From the NCBI GenBank assembly GCA_004299235.1, contig SCQL01000035.1:1-53396 (forward strand): a stretch of 53,396 nt of DNA, given 5' to 3'. The translations under genes and the position numbers were made by a program. This DNA comes from a bacterium. GTDB lineage: Bacteria > Chloroflexota > Dormibacteria > Dormibacterales > Dormibacteraceae. Below are positions 41,310-50,098 of this stretch, piece by piece. The notes below the pieces were generated by a model. It saw only the letters and a program-made list of their open reading frames with translations, did no database searches and had not been told where the DNA came from. Within the stretch, counting starts at the first letter, position 1, and every line of letters begins with the position of its first letter.

Positions 41310-42097
41310 AGCTCCCGGTCGCCCTCACCATCGCCGGTTCCGACTCGGGTGGCGGCGCCGGCATTCAGGCCGACCTCAAGACGTTCGCGGCCCTGGGCGT
41401 GCACGGAACGTCCGCGATCACGGCGATCACCGCGCAGAACACCGTCACCGTCACCGAGATCTTTGAGCTTCCCGCCGGGTTGATTCGCGCTCAGATCGCG
41501 GCCGTGGTCGAGGACATCGGCGTTCAAGCCGCCAAAACGGGCATGCTGGCGAGCTCGCAGATCATCGAGACGGTGGCTCGCGCGATCGAGGAGCACGGCA
41601 TCCGCGCCCTCGTCGTCGACCCCGTGATGGTGGCGAAAGGCGGCGCCAGGCTGCTGCGCGACGATGCGGTCGACGCGCTGCGCACCCGCCTGCTCCCACT
41701 GGCCGCTGTGATCACGCCCAATCTCCCAGAGGCGGAGGTGCTTCTCGGCCGCACGATTCGCACCCTGGCCGAGCGTCGCCAGGCGGCGCGCGACCTGGTG
41801 GCGCTCGGCCCTCGCGTGGCGGTGGTCAAGGGCGGCCATGCGGATGCGGAAGCGACGGACGTCTACTGGGACGGCGCCCAGCTGGTGGAGCTTCCGGCCG
41901 CGCGCATCTCCACCTCGAACACGCATGGCAGCGGGTGCGTCTTTTCCGCCGCGATCGCCGCCGGCCTGGCGAGGGGGCTCGATCCGCTCGTCGCCGTACG
42001 CGAGGCCAAGGGGTTCATCAGCGGAGCGATCGAGCGCTCACTCGAGCTCGGCCACGGGCACGGCCCGGTGAATCCGATGTTCAGATCCGGCTTGTAA
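41306..42097 (+). CDS. thiD: Hydroxymethylpyrimidine (phosphate) kinase ThiD
   Basis: 263 residues from GTG 41306. Ribokinase-fold: ALTIAGSDSGGGAGIQADLK, HGTSAITAITAQNTVTV, GMLASSQIIETVA, VVDPVMVAKGGARLL, TPNLPEAEVLLG and the anion-hole/catalytic segment NTHGSGCVFSAAIAAGLARG. Phosphorylates HMP to HMP-PP for thiamine synthesis. The frame is open inside the transporter gene but that extension is a shadow. Co-translated with the transporter and controlled by the same riboswitch. Confidence 0.95.
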   Translation: MKLPVALTIAGSDSGGGAGIQADLKTFAALGVHGTSAITAITAQNTVTVTEIFELPAGLIRAQIAAVVEDIGVQAAKTGMLASSQIIETVARAIEEHGIRALVVDPVMVAKGGARLLRDDAVDALRTRLLPLAAVITPNLPEAEVLLGRTIRTLAERRQAARDLVALGPRVAVVKGGHADAEATDVYWDGAQLVELPAARISTSNTHGSGCVFSAAIAAGLARGLDPLVAVREAKGFISGAIERSLELGHGHGPVNPMFRSGL

Positions 42098-42113
42098 CCA
42101 ACCGCAAGCTACG

Positions 42114-42126
42114 CCGGCATTGCCGG
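42114..42126. repeat. Palindrome CCGGCA-T-TGCCGG after thiD
   Basis: Inverted repeat with 6-bp arms in the 44-bp gap between thiD and the membrane protein. It may end the riboswitch operon (no T run) or act as an operator for the gene at 42142, whose -10 might be the TTAATC directly after it. Confidence 0.3.
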
Positions 42127-42141
42127 TTAATCTGTGGCGTG

Positions 42142-43032
42142 ATGAGCAAGAGGAAGCGCGCCGGCCTGGGCCGCACCCCGGCCGGCACAGGCCAGCCGCC
42201 CGCGATCGAAGACACGACCGCCACCGATGACGACAGCGCCGTGAAAGAGGACATGGCGCACGTCAGCCCGGATTGGCTCGCGGGCAGTCCGGACATATTC
42301 GCCTCCAGGCCCGGCAAGCCCGCCGAGGGTGCGGAACCGCCGGCGGAGGCCGGCGAGCCGGTCGCGCCGATATCGCAAGCCACCGAACCGCCGGCCGAGG
42401 GCGATGCCGTGGCAACCTCCGCCCCGCCCCCCCAAGCGCCGCCTCCCTTCGTCGCCGCGGAGCCGCAGCCGGTGGCCGTGCCCGCACCACCGCCAGCACG
42501 ACCGCGCCGGGGGGGCTCCAGCGCCGCCCTCGGGGTGGTGCTCGTCGTCGTGGGCATCTTCGCTCTGGCCATCGTCATGTTCGGCATCGACCTGAGCACC
42601 TACGGCTGGCCGCTGTTCGTGATCATCCCGGGCCTCACCCTGCTGGTGGTCGGGTTCCTCAGGGGCGGCGCGGGGGCATCGATTCCGGGCGGCATCGTCA
42701 CGATGCTCGGGCTCGTGCTCGCCTATCAGAGCAGTTCCGGCGACTGGCCGAGCTGGGCATTCGCCTGGGCCCTCATCGCGCCCGGCGGCGTCGGCCTGGG
42801 CATGTATCTGCAAGCCCTTCGCGACCGCGACGTCTCGAGGTTGCGGCGCGGGCGCTCCCTGATGTTCGTCGGCGCGCTGATCTTCCTGATCGGATTCGTC
42901 CTGTTCGAATCCATCCTCGGAATCAGCGGGTTGGATTACGGGGCCTTCGGCAAGGCTGCGCTGCCGGCGTTGCTCATCGTTATCGGGATCATCCTGCTCG
43001 TGCGCAGCATTCAGCGCAGCCGGCGCGCGTGA
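42142..43032 (+). CDS. Membrane protein with disordered Pro/Ala N-terminus
   Basis: 296 residues from ATG 42142. The first 125 residues are low in hydrophobics and rich in Pro, Ala and Glu (PAEGAEPPAEAGEPVAP), so a disordered cytoplasmic tail. Then come five to six hydrophobic segments (ALGVVLVVVGIFALAIVMFG, YGWPLFVIIPGLTLLVVGFL, FAWALIAPGGVGLGMYL, SLMFVGALIFLIGFVLFES, ALPALLIVIGIILLVRS). The repeated pattern W-P-L/hydrophobic plus GI..L..G resembles LiaF-like/DUF5668 membrane domains, in two repeats. Function unknown; it may sense envelope stress. Confidence 0.75.
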   Translation: MSKRKRAGLGRTPAGTGQPPAIEDTTATDDDSAVKEDMAHVSPDWLAGSPDIFASRPGKPAEGAEPPAEAGEPVAPISQATEPPAEGDAVATSAPPPQAPPPFVAAEPQPVAVPAPPPARPRRGGSSAALGVVLVVVGIFALAIVMFGIDLSTYGWPLFVIIPGLTLLVVGFLRGGAGASIPGGIVTMLGLVLAYQSSSGDWPSWAFAWALIAPGGVGLGMYLQALRDRDVSRLRRGRSLMFVGALIFLIGFVLFESILGISGLDYGAFGKAALPALLIVIGIILLVRSIQRSRRA

Positions 43033-43036
43033 TCAG

Positions 43037-44101
43037 CTAGGCCTTCGCCCCGAGCTGCTCCACCCGAGCCGCCAGCGCGTCGCGGCTCATCTGATATTCG
43101 GTGCCGGCCCTGAACTGCTTGAAGCCGAGCTTCTTGTTGATGGCCAGCATCGGCGCATTCGAGCCGGCGTTGTCCGTGGCGACCCACCGAGCGTCTGGGT
43201 AGAGCTCACGAAGGTGCGCAAGCATCGCGGCCTTGATCCATTTGCCGATGCCGCGGCCGCGCGCGTCCGGCCGCACGCCGGTGAACTGCTGATCGATGAT
43301 CGCCGGCCGATGCGGCCTCCAAAGCACGTCCGTCATGCCGGCGATGACGCCATCCGGCTCGCGCGCGATCACCGTGTGCTGACACTCGTCACCAAGGTCC
43401 AGCCGGGCATACCAGTCGCGCATATGGTCGGGCGTGATCACGATCTCGCCGTGGTCGAGATTTTCGAAAGGCACGGTGTTCAGAAGGCCGCTGAGCTGAA
43501 GCGTGAAGTCGGACCACATCGCCTCCGGCAGATGACCGTCGTAAATCTCGAGGCGGGTCTGGGGCGAGCGCCTGGCGCCCTCATCGATCCACCGCCGGAC
43601 CATGCCCCAGTCAACGCCGGCGAGGTCGAGCCTGTTCTCCGCCCCCTGGAACTTCGCCTCGGCCCTCAGCCACTTCATGAACGCATGGCCGGATTCCTCT
43701 TCCGAAGCCAGGGTCAGCACCGTGCAGCCATGCCGATCCATCAGCTCAAGGACAAGCGGCACCCATGATGCCCCGAGGCCCCGCCGGCGATGCTCAGGAT
43801 GCACCGACCAATCCGCCGCGAACAGGTGCCGGTTGGAGTCGTAGCCCGGAGCCCCCGGCCTCATGGTTTCAGCTGTGAACCAGCTCAGGGCCACGCCGTC
43901 TCGCGCGATCTCGTACCGGTACTCGAAGTCGAAAGGGCTGTCGCGCTTCATGCGCGCCTCTTCCAGACGGTCGGGCCGGATCGGATCGTCGGGGCGCGTT
44001 TCCATCTGCCGCACGCGGCGGTAGGCGTGATAGCGCGCCCAGAATTCCCGGCTTGCCGATTTGGGTTCGACCGGTACGGGCGTCAGCTCGCCGGCCATCA
44101 C
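43037..44101 (-). CDS. Tandem-domain GNAT acetyltransferase
   Basis: 354 residues with two GNAT folds. Domain 1 has the acetyl-CoA loop WSVHPEHRRRGLGASWVPLV; domain 2 has FTGVRPDARGRGIGKWIKAAM with ARWVATDNAGSNAPMLAINKKLGF. Both loops follow the R/Q-x-x-G-x-G/A rule, so both could bind acetyl-CoA. Substrate unknown; double GNAT proteins of this length include mycothiol synthase, but I see no special match. Start 44101; ATG 44098 is also available. Convergent with the membrane protein (4-bp gap). Confidence 0.87.
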   Translation of the reverse strand: MMAGELTPVPVEPKSASREFWARYHAYRRVRQMETRPDDPIRPDRLEEARMKRDSPFDFEYRYEIARDGVALSWFTAETMRPGAPGYDSNRHLFAADWSVHPEHRRRGLGASWVPLVLELMDRHGCTVLTLASEEESGHAFMKWLRAEAKFQGAENRLDLAGVDWGMVRRWIDEGARRSPQTRLEIYDGHLPEAMWSDFTLQLSGLLNTVPFENLDHGEIVITPDHMRDWYARLDLGDECQHTVIAREPDGVIAGMTDVLWRPHRPAIIDQQFTGVRPDARGRGIGKWIKAAMLAHLRELYPDARWVATDNAGSNAPMLAINKKLGFKQFRAGTEYQMSRDALAARVEQLGAKA

Positions 44102-44250
44102 GTCTCGATGGTCTCACACCCTGCCCGTCCTGACCGCCCATTGGCGGCACGGCAGGGAGCACAACCGCTGGGCCTGGACTTTGTGGCCCGGCCACTAACC
44201 AACTGTCAGATCACCGCCTACCATTCGCACCACCACACCCTCTTCGCGGC

Positions 44251-44289
44251 GCGAGCCTCCTACCACTTGGCGGGAGGCTCGCTTTCTTT
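44251..44289 (+). terminator. Strong intrinsic terminator on the plus strand
   Basis: GCGAGCCTCC (44251-44260) pairs perfectly with GGAGGCTCGC (44273-44282), 12-base loop, followed by TTTCTTT. The T run is on the plus strand, although both neighbouring genes are on the minus strand. On the minus strand the same stem directly follows the pntB stop and may also stop that operon. The 149 bp before it (44102-44250) hold no ORF I trust and may encode a small plus-strand RNA. Confidence 0.75.
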
Positions 44290-45673
44290 ACGCAGCCTTG
44301 ATCGCGCTCACCAGCTTCGTCAGCGAGTCCTTGGCGTCGCCGAAGAACATGACCGTCTTCGGGTCGTACATGAGGTCGTTGTCGATGCCCGCGAATCCCG
44401 GCCGCATCGAACGCTTCATGAAAATGATGTTCTTGGCCTGGTCGGCGTTGAGAATCGGCATGCCGTAGATCGGGCTGCCCGGTGCATTGCGCGCCGATGG
44501 GTTGACGACGTCGTTGGCGCCGACGATCAACGCCACGTCCGCGTTCTTGAACTCGTCGTTGATCTGATCCATCTCCTTGAGCTGCTCGTAAGGCACATTG
44601 GCCTCGGCGAGGAGAACGTTCATGTGACCGGGCATGCGGCCGGCGACGGGATGGATCGCGTACGCCACCTCGACGCCGCGCTTCTCCAGCAGCTCCGCCA
44701 GCTCCCGCGCGGCATGCTGCGCCTGGGCGACCGCCAGGCCGTAACCCGGGACGATGATCACGCGCCGCGAGTAGGCCAGCAGCGTGCCGATGTCCTCGGC
44801 CGACCCTGAGCGCACGCTGCGACCCTCCTTGCCGGCCGCGACGGCGGCGCCGGCGTGCGTCTGGCCGAAGGCGCCGAACAGCACGTTGGCGAGCGAGCGG
44901 CCCATGGCGTCGCTCATGAGCTTGGTCAGGAGGCTGCCGGAGGCGCCGACCAGCGTGCCCGCGACGATGAGCGCGAAGTTGTTGAGCGTGAAACCGCTGG
45001 CGGCCACGGCAAGGCCGGTGAACGCGTTCAGCAGGGAGATCACGACCGGCATGTCGGCGCCACCGATCGGCAGCACGAAAGCCACGCCAAGCACCAGGGC
45101 GAGGACCATCAGGGACAGGAAGGAGAACGGGATGGAGGCGATGGCCAGGACGGCGATGACGAAGCCGACGATCGCGGCGGCGAGCAGGCCGTTCACGAGC
45201 TGCTGGCCGGGATAGGTGATGGGGGTGCCGGTCATGAGCTCCTGGAGCTTGGCGAAGGCCACCATGCTGCCCGCGAATGACACCGAGCCGATGACGATGC
45301 TGAAGACGCTGGGGAACGCTTCGGAGAAGGCCGGGTGGACGCCGAAACCGAGCAGCTCCGCGACCGCGACGAGCGCCGCCGCCCCGCCGCCCACGCCGTT
45401 GAAGAGGGCGACCATCTGCGGGATGGCGGTCATCTTCACCATGCGGGCCCCGACGCTGCCGACGATCGCGCCGATCAGCACGCCGATCGCGATGACGACC
45501 AGCCCGGTGGTCGTGAAGTGGAGCAGCGGGATCGTGGCGCCGAGGGCGATTACCATGCCCACCGCGGCCGTGAAGTTCCCGTTGCGGGCGCCCTTGGGCG
45601 AGCTCAGCTGCTTCAGGCCGAGGATGAAGAGCACCGCCGCCACCAGGTAGGCGAGCGTGATGGCGAGATTCAC
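44288..45673 (-). CDS. pntB: NAD(P) transhydrogenase subunit beta
   Basis: 461 residues from GTG 45673. About eight to nine membrane segments in the first 260 residues, then the NADP(H)-binding dIII domain: VIIVPGYGLAVAQAQHAARE, VAYAIHPVAGRMPGHMNVLL, LIVGANDVVNPSARNAPGSP, IFMKRSMRPGFAGIDNDL. With PntAA and PntAB it couples proton flow to hydride transfer from NADH to NADP+. 28 bases after pntAB stop. Full length, all signature motifs present. Confidence 0.95.
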   Translation of the reverse strand: MNLAITLAYLVAAVLFILGLKQLSSPKGARNGNFTAAVGMVIALGATIPLLHFTTTGLVVIAIGVLIGAIVGSVGARMVKMTAIPQMVALFNGVGGGAAALVAVAELLGFGVHPAFSEAFPSVFSIVIGSVSFAGSMVAFAKLQELMTGTPITYPGQQLVNGLLAAAIVGFVIAVLAIASIPFSFLSLMVLALVLGVAFVLPIGGADMPVVISLLNAFTGLAVAASGFTLNNFALIVAGTLVGASGSLLTKLMSDAMGRSLANVLFGAFGQTHAGAAVAAGKEGRSVRSGSAEDIGTLLAYSRRVIIVPGYGLAVAQAQHAARELAELLEKRGVEVAYAIHPVAGRMPGHMNVLLAEANVPYEQLKEMDQINDEFKNADVALIVGANDVVNPSARNAPGSPIYGMPILNADQAKNIIFMKRSMRPGFAGIDNDLMYDPKTVMFFGDAKDSLTKLVSAIKAA

Positions 45674-45701
45674 AGGTCGACCTCCTGCCGCGACTCCGCG
45701 G

Positions 45702-46022
45702 TCATTTGGCGGGAGGGGTTTGCGGGGCCGGCTTGGGCGATTGGCGGCCCTTGAACATTTCCAGCATCCGGTCGGTGACGACGAAGCCGCCGACGACGTT
45801 GGTGGTGGCGAGGATCACCGCGACCAGGCCGAGGACGATCGTGACCGGAGAGCTGGCGCCGGACGCGATCACGATCGCGCCCACCAGGATGATGCCGTGG
45901 ATGGCGTTCGTCCCGGACATCAGCGGGGTGTGCAGGATCGTCGGCACCTTGGAGATGACCTCGATGCCGACGAAGATCGCCAGGACGAAGAAGGTCACCT
46001 CGTTGAGGAGCTCGTTGGTCAC
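45702..46022 (-). CDS. pntAB: NAD(P) transhydrogenase subunit alpha 2
   Basis: 106 residues, three to four membrane segments (VTFFVLAIFVGIEVISKVP, NAIHGIILVGAIVIASG, VTIVLGLVAVILATTNVVG), matching the C-terminal membrane part of PntA found as a separate gene in the three-subunit form. TPLMSGTNAIHG is the conserved segment. Start GTG 46022 overlaps the pntAA stop (GTGA). Confidence 0.93.
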   Translation of the reverse strand: MTNELLNEVTFFVLAIFVGIEVISKVPTILHTPLMSGTNAIHGIILVGAIVIASGASSPVTIVLGLVAVILATTNVVGGFVVTDRMLEMFKGRQSPKPAPQTPPAK

Positions 46023-47152
46023 GACGTTGTTCCGACCAGCTGCCTGGCCCGCTCGTTGACGATCTCGCCGCCGTGGGTGACGCAGCTGCCCTTGGTGATC
46101 TCGTCGTTGAAGTCGAGCGCGATCGCGCCGTCCTTGACCAGGTGCAGCAGGAGGTTGGCGACGTTGCGGGCGAACAGCTGGCTGGTGTGCAGGGGCATCG
46201 TCGAAGGCACGTTGCGCGTGCCGATGATGGTGACTCCCGCGACGTCGACGTCCTTTCCCGCCTGAGTCAGCTCCACGTTGCCGCCGGTCTCCGCGGCGAG
46301 GTCGACGATCACCGACCCCGGGCGCATGGCCTTGACCATCTCCCCGGTGACCAGGAGGGGCGCCCGGCGGCCGGGAACGGCCGCGGTTGTGATGACCACG
46401 TCGGACTTGGCGACGTGCTCGCCGATCAGCTCTCGCTGCTTGCCGAGGAACTCTTCCGACTGCTCGCGGGCATAACCGCCCTCGCCCTCCTGCGTCTCGA
46501 GCGGCAGTGCGATGAAGGTCGCGCCCAACGACTGCACCTCCTCTTTGACGGCCGGGCGCACGTCGTACGCGGAAACCACCGCGCCGAGGCGGCGCGCGGT
46601 CGCGATCGCCTGCAGGCCCGCGACGCCCGCGCCCATGACCAGCACCCGCGCGGGAGCAACCGTGCCGGCGGCGGTCATCATCATCGGAAAGAACTTGCCC
46701 AACCGCTCAGCCGCCATCAGCACCGCCTTGTAGCCGGCGGCTGAAGCCTGGGACGACAGCGCATCCATCGACTGGGCGCGCGAGATGCGCGGCAGCAGTT
46801 CCAAGCTGAACGCGGTGACGCCGCGGCCGGCCAGCGCTTTGACGACGTCGCCCTGCGTGGCGGGCTGCAGGAAGCTGATCAGGACGGATCCCGGCTTGAG
46901 CAGGTCGACTTCCGCGGCGGCCGGTGCCTGCACCTTGAGGACGGCGTCCGCCTTCCGCAGCAGCGAGGGCGCGCCCTCGACGACCTCGACCCCGGCTTGC
47001 TCATAGACTTCGTCGGCGATGAACGCCGAGGCACCGGCGCCGGTCTCGACGCTGACCTGCAGGTGGGCGGCGATGAGCTTGGCCGCGGTGTCGGGGACGA
47101 GCGCCACCCGATGTTCGTCCTGAGCACGTTCCTTCGGAATGGCGACTCTCAC
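46019..47152 (-). CDS. pntAA: NAD(P) transhydrogenase subunit alpha 1
   Basis: 377 residues from GTG 47152. AlaDH/PNT N-terminal domain (VAIPKERAQDEHRVALVPDT, AGASAFIADEVYEQAG) and NAD-binding dI domain (RVLVMGAGVAGLQAIATARRLG, AYDVRPAVKEEVQSLGA, VITTAAVPGRRAPLLVTGEM). Conserved RISRAQSMDALSSQA is typical of PntA rather than alanine dehydrogenase. The frame is open further upstream to 47323 but that part is not conserved. TACAGT about 10 bases before the GTG may be the -10. Divergent from korA. Confidence 0.94.
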   Translation of the reverse strand: MRVAIPKERAQDEHRVALVPDTAAKLIAAHLQVSVETGAGASAFIADEVYEQAGVEVVEGAPSLLRKADAVLKVQAPAAAEVDLLKPGSVLISFLQPATQGDVVKALAGRGVTAFSLELLPRISRAQSMDALSSQASAAGYKAVLMAAERLGKFFPMMMTAAGTVAPARVLVMGAGVAGLQAIATARRLGAVVSAYDVRPAVKEEVQSLGATFIALPLETQEGEGGYAREQSEEFLGKQRELIGEHVAKSDVVITTAAVPGRRAPLLVTGEMVKAMRPGSVIVDLAAETGGNVELTQAGKDVDVAGVTIIGTRNVPSTMPLHTSQLFARNVANLLLHLVKDGAIALDFNDEITKGSCVTHGGEIVNERARQLVGTTS

Positions 47153-47237
47153 AGAATGAGGACTGTAAGGAATCGGGGTCGATTCTTGCAGGCGCGTAAG
47201 ATTCTTAATCCCTCGCCACAAGTGAAGAAATCGCCCT

Positions 47238-47259
47238 CCTCTCCCCTGATTGGGAGAGG
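47238..47259. repeat. Dispersed CCTCTCCC/GGGAGAGG hairpin, copy 3
   Basis: 8-bp perfect stem with 6-base loop in the pntAA-korA gap, 14 bases before the korA TTG. As at copy 2 it is followed by GGCATT and a TTG start. It belongs to the same element class as 989-1011 and 38821-38840. Confidence 0.6.
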
Positions 47260-47273
47260 GCATTAGAGACGAA

Positions 47274-49079
47274 TTGACCGAGCAGATCATCAACGACCTC
47301 ACCATCCAGGCCGCCACCGTCAACGGTTCCGGAAGCCAGACGGCGAACCTGGTGTTGACTCGGGCGATCTTTCACATGGGGATCCCCGTCGCGCCCAAGA
47401 ACGTCTTTCCCTCGAACATCGAAGGCCTGCCCACCTGGTACCAGCTTCGGGTGACGCCGGAAGGGCACATGGCCCGCTCGGACAAGGTCGACATCTTGGT
47501 CGCCTTCAACGTCGCGACCTGGCGCGAGGACCTGAAGACGGTGCGTCGCGGCGGCGTCGTCATCCACGAGGAGGCTTTCTCCACGGCTGACGTCCGCTCC
47601 GACGTCGTCTACTACCCGGTGCCGTTCGCCAAGCTGGCCAAGTCGAAGATCCAAAGCGACACCCTGCGCAAGCAGCTCGCCAACATGATCTACGTTGGTG
47701 TGGTCGGAGGGCTGCTCGGCATCCCATGGGAGGCGCTCGAGCACGCCGTCAGGCGTCAGTTCCTGTCCAAGCCGAAAGCCGTCCAGGTGAACCTCGACGC
47801 GATCAAGATCGGGCTCGACCACTGGCAGGACAACTTCTCCAAGCAGGACCCGTACCGGCTCGAGCCGATGACCGGCGCCGTCGACGGGAGGGTCCTTGTC
47901 GAGGGCAACCAGGCGGCCGCGATCGGGGCCCTGATGGGTGGCGTCACCGTCGTGGCGTGGTATCCGATCACCCCGTCGTCCTCGTTGTGCGAGAACCTCA
48001 TCGCGTACGCCGACCGCTTCCGGATCGACCCCAAGACGGGCGAGCGGCGCATCTCGGTCGTACAGGCGGAAGACGAGCTGGCGGCGGTTGGGATGGCGAT
48101 CGGCGCGGGCTGGGCGGGCGCGCGCGCAATGACCTCCACGTCGGGCCCCGGCATCTCGCTGATGGCGGAGTTCGCCGGCCTGGCGTACTACGCCGAGGTG
48201 CCCGTCGTGATCTTCGACATCCAGCGGATCGGGCCGTCGACCGGCCTACCGACCCGCACCTCGCAGGCGGATGTCGGCTTCGCCTTCACGCTTTCGCACG
48301 GCGACACCAAGCACATCGTGTTGCTGCCCGGGACGGTGGAAGAGTGCTACGAGTTCGCTCGGGACGCGTTCGACCACGCCGACCGGTTCCAGACGCCGGT
48401 GTTCGTCCTTTCCGACCTCGACCTGGGCATGAACCTGTGGATGACGCCGGAGTTCAAGTACCCGGACAAGCCGTTCGACCGCGGCAAGGTCCTCTCCAAA
48501 GCCGACCTCGAGCGCCTCGCCGGCGACTGGGGTCGCTACCGGGACGTCGACGGCGACGGCGTGCCATACCGCACGCTGCCGGGGACCGATCACCCCGCGG
48601 CCGGCTACTTCACGCGCGGTTCCGGGCACGACGAGTTCGCCCGCTATACGGAGAGCGCCGAGGTGTACCAGCAAAACATGGATCGGCTGGCGCTCAAGCT
48701 GGAGACCGCGCGCGCCGCGCTGCCCTCCCCCGTGGTGGACGAGACGGCGAGGTCGGCCGTGGGCCTGATCGCTTTCGGCTCCACGCATGCGGCGGTGGTG
48801 GAGGCGCGCGAGAGCCTGGCGGCGGCGAACAGGCCGGTGGACTACCTGCGCCTGCGCGCACTGCCTCTGGCCTCCGAGGTGGTCGAGTTCGTCTCCCGGC
48901 ATGAACGGGTATACGTCGTCGAGCAAAACCGAGACGGCCAGGTGTACGACCTGGTCCGCCTGGCGGTGCCCGCACACCTGGTCGATCGAGTGAAGTCCAT
49001 CCGCCACTACAACGGCCAGCCCATTCCGGCGGCCGCCATCACCCAGCCGCTCCTCGAGTCGGAGGCCGTGCCCGCATGA
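47274..49079 (+). CDS. korA: 2-oxoacid:ferredoxin oxidoreductase, fused gamma-alpha subunit (KorA type)
   Basis: 601 residues. The gamma domain comes first (QAATVNGSGSQTANLVLTRA, NVFPSNIEGLPTWYQLR), then the pyrimidine-binding alpha domain (VEGNQAAAIGALMGG, YPITPSSSLCENLIAY, QAEDELAAVGMAIGAGWAGA, TSTSGPGISLMAEFAGLA) and the C-terminal transketolase-like domain (VGLIAFGSTHAAVVEA, YVVEQNRDGQVYDLVRL). This is the Kor arrangement of actinobacterial-type 2-oxoglutarate:ferredoxin oxidoreductase. Start TTG 47274 chosen; TTG 47250 lies inside the repeat hairpin. Its stop overlaps korB (ATGA). Confidence 0.92.
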   Translation: MTEQIINDLTIQAATVNGSGSQTANLVLTRAIFHMGIPVAPKNVFPSNIEGLPTWYQLRVTPEGHMARSDKVDILVAFNVATWREDLKTVRRGGVVIHEEAFSTADVRSDVVYYPVPFAKLAKSKIQSDTLRKQLANMIYVGVVGGLLGIPWEALEHAVRRQFLSKPKAVQVNLDAIKIGLDHWQDNFSKQDPYRLEPMTGAVDGRVLVEGNQAAAIGALMGGVTVVAWYPITPSSSLCENLIAYADRFRIDPKTGERRISVVQAEDELAAVGMAIGAGWAGARAMTSTSGPGISLMAEFAGLAYYAEVPVVIFDIQRIGPSTGLPTRTSQADVGFAFTLSHGDTKHIVLLPGTVEECYEFARDAFDHADRFQTPVFVLSDLDLGMNLWMTPEFKYPDKPFDRGKVLSKADLERLAGDWGRYRDVDGDGVPYRTLPGTDHPAAGYFTRGSGHDEFARYTESAEVYQQNMDRLALKLETARAALPSPVVDETARSAVGLIAFGSTHAAVVEARESLAAANRPVDYLRLRALPLASEVVEFVSRHERVYVVEQNRDGQVYDLVRLAVPAHLVDRVKSIRHYNGQPIPAAAITQPLLESEAVPA

Positions 49080-50098
49080 GTGCCACCCTGAACCGGATCG
49101 GCCTGCCCCGCGACGCTTACAAGGGCGCGGCGACGACCCTGTGCGCGGGCTGCGGCCACAACTCGATCACCAACCATTTGATCAAGGCGCTTTACGAGCT
49201 GGGCATCGAGCCGCACCGCCTGGCCAAGATGTCAGGTATCGGCTGCTCGTCGAAGACCCCCGCGTACTTCGTCGAGGCCGCGCACGGATTCAACGGCGTC
49301 CACGGACGCATGCCCGCCCTGACGACCGGTGCCCAGCTTGCCAACCGCCAGCTGATCATGCTCGGCGTCTCGGGTGACGGAGACACGGCGTCGATCGGGC
49401 TCGGCCAGTTCATGCACATGATCAGGCGCAACATCGACTGCACCTACATCATCGAAGACAACGGCACGTACGGCCTCACCAAGGGTCAGTTCTCGGCCAC
49501 CGCGGACCTCGGGTCGGTGCAGAAGAAGGGCGCGGTCAACACCTTCCAGCCGATCGACCCGTGCGCCGTGGCGCTCACCTTGGGCTGCTCCTTCGTCGCC
49601 CGCTCGTTCAGCGGCGACGGCAAGCAGGTCGTGCCGCTGATCAAGGCCGCCATCGCGCACCGCGGCACCGCTGTGCTGGACATCATCTCCCCCTGCGTGA
49701 CGTTCAACGACCACGACGGGTCGACCAAGAGCTACAGCTGGGTCAAGGACCACGAGGAGTCGATCGCCGACGTCTCGTTCATCCCGTTCTACGAGGAGGT
49801 CCACGTCGACTACGAGCCGGGGACGATCCGCGATGTCGAGCTCCACGACGGGTCGCACATCCTGCTCAAGAAGCTGGGTGAGGACCACGACCCAAGCGAC
49901 CGCCGCGGGGCGATGCACGTGCTCGAAGAGGGACGTTCGGCGGGCCATCTGGTGACCGGGCTGCTCTACCTCGACACGACGATGGAGGACTTCGCCACGA
50001 CAGAGCACATCCCGGAGCGCCCTCTCAAGGACCTGGGCGAGGATGAGCTCCGGCTGACGCCTGACCAGTTCGCCAGTTTCATCTCCGAGTTCGCCTGA
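49076..50098 (+). CDS. korB: 2-oxoacid:ferredoxin oxidoreductase beta subunit (KorB type)
   Basis: 340 residues. Thiamine-diphosphate-binding beta subunit: TTLCAGCGHNSITNHLIKAL and SGIGCSSKTPAYF give cysteines for the single 4Fe-4S cluster together with a later Cys; the cofactor motif is GDGDTASIGLGQFMH to DNGTYGLTKGQFSAT. It reduces ferredoxin while decarboxylating a 2-oxoacid, most likely 2-oxoglutarate. An alternative to the NAD-linked 2-oxoglutarate dehydrogenase in the TCA cycle. Confidence 0.93.
   Translation: MSATLNRIGLPRDAYKGAATTLCAGCGHNSITNHLIKALYELGIEPHRLAKMSGIGCSSKTPAYFVEAAHGFNGVHGRMPALTTGAQLANRQLIMLGVSGDGDTASIGLGQFMHMIRRNIDCTYIIEDNGTYGLTKGQFSATADLGSVQKKGAVNTFQPIDPCAVALTLGCSFVARSFSGDGKQVVPLIKAAIAHRGTAVLDIISPCVTFNDHDGSTKSYSWVKDHEESIADVSFIPFYEEVHVDYEPGTIRDVELHDGSHILLKKLGEDHDPSDRRGAMHVLEEGRSAGHLVTGLLYLDTTMEDFATTEHIPERPLKDLGEDELRLTPDQFASFISEFA

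Noticed and set aside
40109-42097. Fusion protein of transporter region and ThiD
   Set aside because: The N-terminal part is an out-of-frame reading of the NCS1 gene; GTG 41306 starts ThiD at its conserved N-terminus.
44160-44250. tRNA gene in the pntB-GNAT gap
   Set aside because: No TTCRANYC-type T arm and no cloverleaf pairing could be drawn.
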